Shown here in pieces: positions 30,681 to 39,609 of a stretch of 47,500 nt of DNA; position 1 is the first letter of the stretch, and each line of letters starts with the position of its first letter. The notes beneath the pieces were generated by a model. It did no database searches, was not told the DNA's origin, and saw nothing but the letters and a program-made list of their open reading frames with translations. Source of the DNA: Prorocentrum cordatum (taxonomy: Eukaryota; Sar; Dinophyceae; Prorocentrales; Prorocentraceae). A program made the position numbers and the translations under genes. Location: contig CAUYUJ010006324.1 of NCBI GenBank assembly GCA_963575745.1, positions 290,001-337,500 on the forward strand, in the 5' to 3' direction.

Positions 30681-31495
30681 CAATACTTAAACAGAAACGC
30701 GAACGCGACGCCGAAATACCAGGGCTCGAACTGATCCATCATCACGTTTCCAGTGCGCACGCGGAGCCGATCCACGCGCTGCCTTTCGCGCCCTGCCTGA
30801 ATCAGCATGTCGCGCTCCACTGCTTCCCGCGCCGTCTCATCCGCGCCAAAGGCCGTTTCCTCAAGGACGCGCCCGCGTTTACTTGCCCGTCCTGCCTTCT
30901 CGCCGCCTTCTTCGTCCTCGCTGGATGAGTTCGACGCGTCGTCGGCCCCGCCATGCGCGCACTCCTCATCTAGCCGTTGCACGAAGTTCCGCACGGCCTC
31001 AATCCGCTGCGCATTGATGTCTATCTCGTCGAAACTGCTCTTCTCACACACCACAGCGTTCGCCTTCGTGGTCTCCAGAATTTCTCCCGCCTCACGTAGC
31101 CCGTCGGGCCTCGGCACGGGCGTCGCCGCCTTCTGCATTTGGATCTTCTCAAGCGCGTCGTCCAGGGGTACCAGGCGCATGATCTCCGGTGGCACGCCTT
31201 CCTCCGGAAGCTCCATGGCTCTTTTCCGGACCTCCTCCATGTCCACGTTTCTGTACGCGCGATGCCCGCGGGCCCTCGCCCCCTCGATGAGGTCCACGAC
31301 CACCTTTCTGCGCACCAGCGCCTGGTGCACGAACGTGGACATGCTCTCCGCAGTATCGTTGTCGCCGCCCGACTTCAAGATCACAGACGCGATGCCTGCA
31401 AGCTCCGCGCCCTTGCGCGGAAGTGCCGGCGCATGCCCGTCCGCGGCAGCCTCATCAGCGGCAGCCAACTGCGCTAGAACGTCCGTCCACGGCAT
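30681..31495 (-). CDS. N-terminal part of a Helitron-like helicase-element protein
   Basis: An uninterrupted minus-strand frame of about 271 codons starts at ATG 31495. It contains LVRRKVVVDLIEGARARG, ELPEEGVPPEIMRLVPL, IQMQKAATPVPRPDG, ANAVVCEKSSFDEIDIN, an acidic linker (NSSSEDEEGGEK) and VMMDQFEPWYFGVAFAF followed by LFKYC. The FEPWYFGVAFxFLFKYC block is typical of the region preceding the helicase in dinoflagellate Helitron-like proteins (Helitron-like N / PIF1 context). After KYC the frame runs into the 100-bp satellite at 30680, so the protein is cut. Absence of stops in 271 codons suggests a much younger copy than the helicase fossil at 8.2 kb. No Rep HUH motif is present in this part. 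Confidence 0.6.
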
Positions 31496-31915
31496 CGGGA
31501 ACGACGTCGCGTTTCCGCGAGCTGAAGATCATTCGTGATGGATCAAGATCTGCCACCGTGCCTGGGGCACAGAGTAGGCGTGTCCTCCGGTCGTCTGCCT
31601 CAGACCTGCGTGACTGCTTCAGAAACAACAATGCCACAAGACGGGCAAAGAGGGCCCCAAACAGCGCGCACGGCGAATTAAATCGAGCCGACGACGACGC
31701 GGCCGCCACAGGCAAGAGTCTATCCTCGACGCCCACCGCGGTGACGGAGAGCGCACCGACCCCTGCAAACAAACAACACAAACCCTCCTTTGGGGTCGGC
31801 GGCAGAGGCGGCAGCCTTTAGATAATTTCTAGACTTACCTTACTTGGTTTCCTGCATTTACAGTACCCAGCGGATGTTGCCATCGCAACCCAAGAGCTTC
31901 CTAGACGGTCACATT
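31496..31915. other. 5' flank of the Helitron-like fragment; no gene
   Basis: Sequence upstream (minus sense) of the ATG at 31495. The frame stays open for a few codons (TSFP before the Met) but no further motif is visible. Confidence 0.4.
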
Positions 31916-32190
31916 GTCCCCCAATACGGCTCAAAACAGCCTTTCAATTGCCCCAAAACAGCATCAAGACGTCTCTAGAAGGGGACCCCCGAGAGGCTCC
32001 AAAGAGACAATCGTCACTGATTAACAGTTGGGTTTAGAACATGATTCGCACATGCTCACATTTTCCGGAATCAGAGCACCCAGACGGCTCAAGAGACCCC
32101 GAGCATTGTCCCAAAGCGGCCCAAAAGAGTCCCGATAGAGCCCCAATGCGGCCTCAAGAGGGCGCCAGGAAAACACAAGAGTCAGAAGAC
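31915..32190 (+). repeat. 11-bp minisatellite array, decayed copy 6
   Basis: Scattered CCCAAGA/CTCAAGACG units with GGCCCC or GACCCC spacers, plus a header-like module (GGGTTTAGAACATGATTCGC) near 32030, in the same orientation as all other copies. Confidence 0.5.
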
Positions 32191-33000
32191 CGCCCACTAT
32201 CGTCAGAACAACCCCCCAAAAGCCCAAACAATCGTGACCCGGCCGTTGGAGCCGACAGTGGATGGCGGCAAAATGGGCCTCAGGAAGCCCCCTGGAGTCC
32301 CCAGAGAGTCCTTCCTGTCGTTCAGACGAAGCGGGTAGAAGGACGAAGTCGGAAGGCGTTGAACTAGATTGGGCTTCGGTTCGCCTCCTGGAGAGAAAGG
32401 AAGGAGAGGGACCACTCAACCGAGATCCGACGTCACGAACAAACATGCAACATTGCAAGAACAACTCATTCAAAACCTTAGAACCTGATCTGTGAGGGTC
32501 CGGGGGCTCGAAACGAGGCAAGATCTCAGGATCGATTCTCGAAATACGAGAAACGCTTTGAAACTAGATCGGGACGCGGTAATCCAGAGATGCTTACTGC
32601 TTTCGGCAAGCGACGGACACCTGCTCTCCTGCCCAGGAGAAGAAACATCTGCGTAAACAGCAGCATTGGAAACTCTGCACGGACATCTCGGACCTGCGCC
32701 GGACATCCCTCCCCAGCGCACGGAGCGCGCCAGGTGCGGCGCCGGAGGCGCCGCGAAGAGCTTTCGAACTTATGCCGATGCTGTTATGCTATGTCTTCTT
32801 CGACTGTCTCTGCTCCGACGCCCGCCCGCAATGGGTACAGAAGAAATGGGCACGATGCCCGACAGCAAGTGGCAAGTGTTGCCCAGAACCGACAAGCGGC
32901 CGCTGTCGGGCAGCCGCCTGTGTGTCTCAAGCGGACAATGCCCGCGGCGATGCCGACAGCGAGCCCTGCTTTAAGCTGACAGGAGCTGATGCTCGTCATC
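32191..33000. other. No supported gene
   Basis: Mixed sequence. A plus-strand Cys-rich frame (WARCPTASGKCCPEPTSG) and a minus-strand one overlap at 32790-33020; neither matches a family I know. Confidence 0.4.
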
Positions 33001-33011
33001 GCCAGCATTCT

Positions 33012-33160
33012 TTCGGTGCCCATTTCGATCGCACGGATGGTGAGAGCCCCCGCGGGGAGCGCCCTCCGAGGCTCCGTGAGCCTTCGGCGACTCCCTGGAG
33101 ACCTCCAGCGCCCCCACCGCTCAACAGAACCCCGTTCAGAAGAATGCGCGTGAATGGAAG
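33012..33160 (-). CDS. Candidate last exon of unknown minus-strand gene
   Basis: The frame reads VFALPFTRILLNGVLLSG, then a Gly/Ser/Arg-rich tail ending in SKWAPKECWR and a stop near 33002. It begins at the edge of the foldback element at 33156-33302. No family recognised; it is included because it continues the exon series beyond the element. Confidence 0.25.
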
Positions 33161-33302
33161 AGCAAAAACGGCATGACCATGGACTTTCGAAGCTCCGCGC
33201 GGATTTCTTCGATCGGCGCTGGACCCCCTTGCGGCATCTCTGGCGCCGCCACTGGCGCGGAGCTCCGAAAGTTTATGATGCTTATGCCAACAGTTCTTCC
33301 TC
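33156..33302. mobile_element. Introner-like foldback element, copy 1
   Basis: The left arm (33156-33201) reads GGAAGAGCAAAAACGGCATG, then ACTTTCGAAGCTCCGCGC. The inverted right arm (33256-33302) reads GGAAGAACTGTTGGCATAAG, then ACTTTCGGAGCTCCGCGC. The innermost 18 bp of the arms match at 17 positions. The core has GGATTTCTTCGATCGGCGCTGG and a GCGGCATCTCTGGCGCCGCC stem. Coding-like sequence lies directly on the right side (minus-sense upstream). Confidence 0.7.
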
Positions 33303-33478
33303 GAAGCCAGGAGTGATCCATTTGGGGCGCGTCTGCTCCACATGCAGCACCCACTCGGACGCCGGCTGAAGCCTGTAGCCGAGGAAAATCTTGAGCGCGT
33401 TTGTGCCAGCCTCCTTTACAGCGCGGCGCTGCCATGTGGACAAGGCTGCGCGCACCTCTCGGGCTGGCTTGCAAGGCC
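33293..33478 (-). CDS. Candidate exon, unknown protein
   Basis: The minus-strand frame reads REVRAALSTWQRRAVKEAG, TNALKIFLGYRLQPASEW, VLHVEQTRPKWITPGFEE and ends at the foldback arm near 33293. Amino-acid composition and lack of repeats make it look like genuine protein. The frame is closed upstream by TGA near 33482, so an acceptor such as TTGCAAG|CC (33473) is needed. A GC donor is possible inside GAACTGTTGGC or GGCTTCGAGG. I recognise no family. Confidence 0.42.
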
Positions 33479-33499
33479 CTCATCCGCTCCACCTCGCAT

Positions 33500-33748
33500 G
33501 CGAATGCCAGGGCGCGCGCAACCAGTGGCCTCGCGTGACCCCAGCCACTCAAAACAGCAATGACACCTGCGGCAAATTTGTGCTGCGACGACTGTCGGCT
33601 CGAAGTTCTGACACCGCGAGGATCTCTCGACCCTGAACAGACGAAACTTTCCGAAAGCGCGGATCGGTCGGTACTGGCCGATTCCTGGCCACTGGTGACC
33701 TTCAACCTTTAACGCCCACGCTGCTGGTGCCACTGCCGTGCCAGCGCC
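33500..33748 (-). CDS. Candidate exon, unknown protein
   Basis: The minus-strand frame next to foldback copy 2 reads GTAVAPAAWALKVEGHQW, PGIGQYRPIRAFGKFRLF, VVAAQICRRCHCCFEWLG. It contains a Cys/His cluster (CRRCHCC) that could bind metal but fits no pattern I know. Possible acceptors are the CAG triplets near 33735-33720. It lies 20-30 nt upstream (minus sense) of the exon at 33293-33478. Confidence 0.35.
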
Positions 33749-33930
33749 GTACAGAAATGACAAGCTTCGGAAGTACGCGCGGAATTCTTGGGTCGGCGCC
33801 AGACCCCCGACAGCCCCAAACGGCACCACTGGCGCCGCTCCCGGAGCGCGCCGGGCGCCGGGGAAGGGTTGTGGGGGGGGCCCAGCACCGACCCAGGACA
33901 TCCGTGCGGACTTACGAGCTTTCATGTTTG
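33748..33930. mobile_element. Introner-like foldback element, copy 2
   Basis: The left arm has AAGCTTCGGAAGTACGCGCG and GGAATTCTTGGGTCGGCGCC (33752-33801). The inverted right arm has AAAGCTCGTAAGTCCGCACG and GGATGTCCTGGGTCGGTGC (33930-33877). The GC-rich centre includes CACTGGCGCCGCTCC and GCGCGCCGGGCGCCGG. It is more diverged than copy 1 but the same family. Confidence 0.62.
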
Positions 33931-33934
33931 TATG

Positions 33935-34265
33935 TGTGTTTTTCCTGCACACCTACAACGCGGAAACATCCCTGACCAGGCGTGTACCACTTTAGCCAAG
34001 ACCGAGGACACTTCTGTGGACACTGCCCTCCTGCCATGATCGCGTCGGCTCCGACCTCCTGCCGCCGCGTGAATTGGCTCCGACCTCCGCCGATGGCAAT
34101 CGTCGGAAAGCCGTCAAAACCTTCAGTCTGTAGGGCCCGAGCTGCCACCGCGCCAGGCACCACGAGCCGACACCGACTTTGGCTTCCGACGCCGCGTGCA
34201 CCACTCACAACACCGAGCGATCTCCGTTGCGTGAGGTCCCCCGGGCGCAACGATCCCACCTTCCG
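33935..34265 (-). CDS. Candidate upstream exon of unknown minus-strand gene
   Basis: The minus-strand frame reads TEGFDGFPTIAIGGGRSQ, FTRRQEVGADAIMAGGQC, PRSWLKWYTPGQGCFRVV and meets a GT donor (GTT|GTAGGTGTGC near 33960) just before foldback copy 2. Start and upstream acceptor are not determined. No family is recognised. Confidence 0.33.
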
Positions 34266-34269
34266 CACG

Positions 34270-34590
34270 AATCTCGCGCCGCTGGCTTTTCCTTGCGCGC
34301 AGGCGGTGGAATTAGCTGGAGAGGGGGAGGCTTCGCCTGCTCCTCTTGCTCGTTCTGTCCCCGGGGGCCCGGAGCGGACCCCCGAAGGCGATCAGCCTCG
34401 ACTGCGCACGCCAGCGCCGCCGCCGCGTCGAGGCAGCGTCAAACCTGCCGCGGGGCCTCCTCTGGCACGCCTCCTCTGGCCCGCTCGCCGCTCGCCGCGC
34501 GCGAGAGCGGGCCGCGGCGACGCCACACCGTGCCGCACCGTGCACTCGCCGACCCGCTGCCAGAGCCCGGCCCAGGCGCAGCAGGGCCTG
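34270..34590. other. No supported gene; GC-rich
   Basis: Very GC-rich sequence with open frames in most registers, which is expected from composition alone. Confidence 0.4.
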
Positions 34591-34654
34591 GAGGAGGAGG
34601 AGGAGGAGGAGGAGGAGGAGGAGGAGGAGGAGGAGGAGGAGGAGGAGGAGGAGG
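34591..34654 (+). repeat. (GGA)n microsatellite
   Basis: About 21 uninterrupted GGA/GAG triplets. Confidence 0.95.
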
Positions 34655-35059
34655 GGCTCTCCTCCATCGAGCCCTGCGCCACGACGAGCTTCTCGCGCGG
34701 GCACTGAGGGCGAGGCGGGTGGCGCAGGGTGCGGACGCCACTCGCGCCGCCGTCGCGGGCGAGACTGGGGGGCGGATGGCGCTGAGTCCCTCCAGCGGCA
34801 TGGCGCCTGCTGAGGCAGCGATGTGCAGGAACTCTGGCGGCACACTGCCGCCTTCCATGCGCGCGCAACCCTCCTCTCCCTCAAGCGAGGCCCCTTCGCC
34901 GAGAGCGCGAGTGCTGTGAGCGCGGGGGCGGCGATTCCAGATGCCCCCGGGGGTCCCGCTCGCGGGGGATGGCCCCTTCCGGAAGCTTCCAGGGCTGTGG
35001 CGATGAGGGAGGGCGCATGCGGGAAGAGGACGGATGGACAGCGGATGAAGGTAGGATCG

Positions 35060-35285
35060 GAGTCGGGAGGAGGGAGGGAGCCGGGACGAATGAGCGAGGA
35101 GGCGGAGTAACGTAGGGGTGAAGAGGAATGAGGATGGAGGAGCAGAATGAGGCTGTGTGCGAGGAGGTCGGGGGAGGACAGGGACCAGAACAAGATGGAG
35201 GAGGAGAGGGAGGAGGAGGAGGAGAGGGAGGAGGAGGAGGAGAGGGAGGAGGAGGAGGAGAGGGAGGAGGAGGCTGAGGAGGGAT
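35060..35285 (+). repeat. GA-rich low-complexity tract
   Basis: GGAGGAGGAGGAGAGGGAGG repeats every 21-24 bp near 35195-35275, preceded by irregular purine-rich sequence. Confidence 0.8.
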
Positions 35286-35500
35286 CCACAAGCTCGCTTT
35301 AGGCTGTAGTAGGTCTGATACCGCACGCCGTGTCTGCCGTCCCGGGCAGGCCGAGCCCAGACATGCGATGCCAATGTTCGTTTCATGGCGGGCCTCCCGA
35401 AGTTCCGAACCGCTTCCGGGGACCAATTTCTCATTCGTTGTTTGACGGCCCCGGGGCCCGCCAAGGGACCCCAGAGGCCGAAAACAATGAACAACCTCAC

Positions 35501-35643
35501 CTTCTTGTTTTTGTACGACGCGAGCATGTCTGGGAACGCAGCCCGGCGGCCGCCCGACGTCTGCACCAAGGCCGCGGGCGCGCAGCCGGGGCACCGCTGG
35601 AGCCGCTGCCGCCGGCCGCGGCCAGGAGCGCCAGGGACTCGGG
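35501..35643 (-). CDS. Possible exon with GTGAGG donor
   Basis: The minus-strand frame reads ALVQTSGGRRAAFPDMLA and SYKNKK and ends at a consensus-like donor, AAGAAG|GTGAGG (35500/35501). A CAG acceptor lies at 35644. A second GT donor (GCCATG|GTAAGG, about 35818) ends a short frame LCEEIYAM. No family is recognised and the GC-rich context makes chance open frames common, so confidence is low. Confidence 0.2.
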
Positions 35644-35896
35644 CTGCCGTGGCTTGAAGGAGGCCTCGAGCGCCGCGGGGGAAGGGCGGGAGGAGATGGG
35701 ACGAGCGCAGGAGGGGGGGAAGGGAGGGCCGAGGAGGGAGGGAGGGAGGGGAGGGAGGCAAGCTAGGTGCGCTCGCGTCATACCTGACGTCCAACCCCTC
35801 CCTCGCATCCCTTACCATGGCGTAGATCTCCTCGCACAATCGGATGTAGCAGCATGGCATAGCATTACATGGCATAGCATGGTGTTGAGGATCAGC

Positions 35897-36655
35897 GCGT
35901 AGCATGACGTGGCATGGCGTGGCGACGTCCCATAATTCGGCTTTTGCGGCCTCCCCAAAAAAACGAATGGACACCGAAGGTGTAATCACTTCTGATGTTT
36001 TTTTTCGGGGCACCATTCTCTAGATTGAGGGGCCGATTTGGAAGGACCGAAAACCATGTCGTGGAATGGCACTGGAAAAGGTGACGCCAGCGCTGCAGCG
36101 GGAGCACGACTCGGAACGAGCGGAAGCGCGGAAATGAGGTCAGCGCTGCAGCGGGAGCACGATTCGGAGCGAGTGATAGCCCGAAAATGAGGCCAACGCT
36201 TCAGCGAGAGCAACATTTTGAACAAAAACCCAAGCGCGGAAGCACGGGAATGAGGACGCGTAGCCTGACATAGCATGGCGTGGCGACGCCCCAAAGGGAT
36301 GGAGGGATGTCTTCTGCGGCCCAAGAAAGCAACGGAACGACACCGAATGTGTAATCACTTCTGATGGCTTTTTCGGGTGGGGGGTGGGGGGGCAGTTTTT
36401 ACATGTTGAAGCCATTTGGAAGGATCGAACACCATGCCGTGGCATGGCGCTGGAAATGGTGACGCCAGCGCTGCAGCGGGAGCATGATTCGGAACGAGCG
36501 GAAGCGCGGAAATGAGGCCAGCGCTGTAGCGGGAGCACGATTCGGAACGAGCGGTAGCTCGAAAATGAGGCCAGCGCTTCAGCGAGAGCAACATTTGAGC
36601 AAAAACCCAAGCGAAAACCCAATTCCCGGGAATCCAATGGAAAAAACAAATTCGC
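35897..36655 (-). repeat. 370-bp tandem duplication with internal 53-bp triplicates
   Basis: GTGTAATCACTTCTGATG occurs at about 35980 and 36349. Each half contains three 53-bp units starting CAGCGCTGCAGCGGGAGC (36088, 36141, 36194; 36466, 36519, 36572). The block starts in a TGGCATAGCATGG-type repeat (35850-35925) that recurs at the junction of the halves (36260-36290). Confidence 0.85.
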
Positions 36656-37280
36656 GGAGGGGGGCCGGCCATTTCCCGGACTCCACCAGGGGAGAGGGGA
36701 GAGTAGTATTCATATAGTTTCAATTTAGAGGTGGGGGCTGCGGAGCTGTCACAAAGCGAGAGCTCGCCTGACCGCCGCGAGTGCGCCCGACTCGGGCCTG
36801 CACGCAGTAACGAGGACGAGCGCGAGGAGGCAGAGGCCTAGGAGGAGGACGAAGGATGGGGAGAGGCGGGAGGAGAAGAGACTACTCGGGCGCAGCAGGA
36901 CTGGTCCTTGCCCCCCTCTGCGTCCTCCTGCCGCCGCCGCCGCCGATCCTCCTCACTCTCTCCCTCCATTGCTAGCTCCTTCATCTTGTTTCGTTGTAGA
37001 TATCCTCATCGTCTGACCGCCAGACGCGTCCGCATAGCGGACTGGGGGTTTCGCCTGAGATCAGGGGTTCCGTTTCGCCCGCTAATGGTTCCGAAGCTTG
37101 ATGCTCCCAACAGCTACATTCGCTTTACAACTTCCAACACATACACACATGGAGGGCGACTTATTTTGAAATGCCGCTCTTGCCTCAACGCCCGTGTCAC
37201 ACGTGTCCATCGGTTACACAGATGGAAGGCGGCTCCTTGGCAGAATTGAGCGTTCGCCCGGTAACCCCTCGCACTTCCTG
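36656..37280. other. No supported gene
   Basis: Unique sequence with CTCC/GAGG-rich patches (36830-36970). No recognisable product. Confidence 0.4.
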
Positions 37281-37299
37281 ATCCTACATCAACAAGTCG

Positions 37300-37535
37300 C
37301 GCAACACATGTGTACCAAGGATGGGATGTGGTGGCTCCTTTTCCAGTCGAAGCTCTCGCCTGAGACCGACCAGGTTGTACGACCAGGCGTCTGACGTGGT
37401 GCTAGAGCCAATGCGGCAACAGATGTATACCAAGGATATGGTGGTGGCTCCGTTTCCAATCGAAACTCTCGCCCGAGACCGCCCAGGTTGCACGTCCGGG
37501 CGTCTGGCGTGATGCTGGAGCCAGGGCGGCTCTCC
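37300..37535 (+). repeat. ~115-bp direct duplication
   Basis: GTATACCAAGGATATGGTGG and GTGTACCAAGGATGGGATG (ACCAAGG at 37314 and 37429) each start a unit with GTGGCTCC, TCCA(G/A)TCGAA(G/A)CTCTCGCC and GAGACCG(A/C)CCAGGTTG. Confidence 0.75.
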
Positions 37536-37605
37536 TTCAAAGCCGGGGCCCTCGCTGGACAGCTTCCCGAGCCCTGTGACCACCCCGTCGCCGTCCTCAT
37601 CATCA

Positions 37606-37780
37606 GATACATTCTAAGTCGGGCCTGTCTCCCTACAGGGGGAGCTTTGACGAAAAATCTAAACATACCCCCCAAATGCACCAAACATACAAAAAATGTC
37701 AAACGATCGTCCCCAGACTATTTTTCTTAAATATGTTTGAATATTCCCCCTGTAGAGGGATAGGCCCGACTTGAAGATAC
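37606..37780. mobile_element. AT-rich MITE-like foldback
   Basis: Left arm (37606-37643): ATACATTCTAAGTCGGGCC, then CTACAGGGGGA. Inverted right arm (37745-37780): GTATCTTCAAGTCGGGCC, then CTACAGGGGGA. The 100-bp interior is AT-rich without an ORF. No clear target duplication. Confidence 0.65.
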
Positions 37781-37784
37781 ACGG

Positions 37785-38640
37785 ACGGTCGCGAATCCTG
37801 AAAACGGGACCCTCGCCCGAATTGTAGGACCACGGGCCGCCCGTCTTCGGGGGGCTCCCCCCTGGAACTCACAGAGCGGATTCGCATGGGGCTCACCATG
37901 AATGGGCCTCGGGACGGGTGGCCAGGAAGGCACTCCGAACTTCCGAGGGGAGGCCAGGCCAGGCCAGCGTGCGAGGGCGGCGACCACGACCCGCCTGCAC
38001 GCCACGGCCTCGTCGAGGAAGTCCTGGCCTCCACCAGAGCTCGAGGGCGCCCGGCCGTGTCCCGCCACGCCGCCGGCCGCACGCGGAGCGCAGAGAGTGC
38101 CCACAGCGCGTCGGCCCCGGGCGTTCGAGACTGAGCACGAGGCTCGCCCAGGTGGCCCTGCCCAGCAGGCCACCCGCCGTCCTGCCCGCGCCCCCGCGCG
38201 TTTTCAAACTGCCGCATGGGCGAAACTTACGGGGAAACTTTCACATGCGCAGGGCGCCTTCCGACAAACAAAAAGACGATCTCGCACCAGCAAACGCGTT
38301 GACGCCACCCCCAAGTGGAGCTGAAGGACCTTCCCCCCCGCGCACAGGGCGCGCGCGGGAGACTGTGCGCCCACCCTCGAGGGGGCCGCGCGCAGCGAGA
38401 GACGAGGAGGCGCGGCCCTGCGCGCGCGCACGCAGCCGCCAGGAGCCGCGACATGCCCCGGCGAATCCGCCTCCCCTCCCCGACCGTACCTGGCCACGGT
38501 GGCTGGCGTGGCATCCTCGACGACGGGATGTCCACACCAACAGTGGGGGACCGCCCCTGCGATTCAAGGACAGTTCAGCGAATCGCAAATAACATACCTC
38601 TAACGCCTACGAACAACGAAACACTTGTGGAAGAAGACCC
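37785..38640. other. No supported gene; GC-rich
   Basis: Many overlapping open frames on both strands without family motifs; typical of GC-rich non-coding sequence. Confidence 0.4.
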
Positions 38641-39600
38641 TAAACTGCTTTACACAGTGCACGGTGGGGGGCCCACGATACAGGGCAACGACTGGGAGCC
38701 ACGATGGGGGGGCCACGATCTCGGGGGCCTGGCATGGGGGGCATCGATATATCTATAAACGTACCTTTATTATAGTGTATGGGATTGATTGCATGCGTGT
38801 AAGTATATGTAGGCATTCGTATATGTAGAAGATGAGCCTGTAAAGACCCCTTACAGACAAACTTGTTTAGGGAAACGCTTCTAGGGGAGTAACCGAACCA
38901 ACACGGCCCCAGGAAGCGTTCCAATAATATATGGCGTCCCACATGAATGAAGATTTTAAGACTGCGGGAATACGCTCCGACGGACCGGCAATCGTGGAGA
39001 TCACTGGCTGAATACCAGAATTGGCGCGGGAAGTCCAGGGGGAGCGAATTTGCGTCAAGAGCCTGGAATATGCTCGCACAAAATGCGAAAACGCTATGGA
39101 ACCTCAACACATATTGTGAGCCAGACCGCGCAACCGTTGACTTATTGAAGATGGAACCCGGCAGAAACAACAACGGGGTGAGGGGTAGGAGCAGCACCAG
39201 CTGATTACCAGCGGGAGATTGTGAGGAGCACGCCGCCCCCCCGCATTTTGGACGGAAACTATTTCAAAGGCGCTGGGAATGGATGCGAAGGGACGACAAC
39301 AATAGAAAAGCGGAAGCGGCCCATCCCCAAGGCACGGGGGAGCCGACATGGAGCAGACCCCCCCCCGAGAGACCGCCTCAGCCGAGATGCTGCCCGTCGG
39401 CCGAGAAACATCCGGCCTCGGCCGAGATGCTGCCCGTCGGCTTCTGTCGCTTCCCCAAGGCCCAGCCGCCCCCAACGTAAGCGGAGCCGACAAGGGGCAC
39501 AACCCTGGCAGACCCTCTTTCTCTCTCTCTCTATTCAGGGGGAACAGAAGCATTCGGGCTCGGCCGAGACACCTCGTGACAGTTTCTTCTTTGTTATTTG
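38641..39600. other. Bestrophin downstream flank; no gene recognised
   Basis: Lower-GC sequence at 38760-39150 has short plus-strand frames (RLREYAPTDRQSWRSLAEY) that I cannot assign. A 27-bp direct repeat with GCCGAGATGCTGCCCGTCGG lies at about 39374 and 39416. A CTCTCTCTCTCTATTCAGG tract (39520-39540) resembles a plus-strand splice acceptor. Confidence 0.4.
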
Positions 39601-39609
39601 TTCCTTCTC

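Noticed and set aside
26820-30681. The 100-bp satellite as an intron of the Helitron-like protein
   Set aside because: A GC or GT donor can be drawn near 30681, but the expected continuation after FKYC is not found beyond the other end of the array.
34179-35289. Overlapping 230-325-residue ORFs on both strands
   Set aside because: GC-rich and GGA-repeat DNA is open in most frames; no motif and no agreement between frames.
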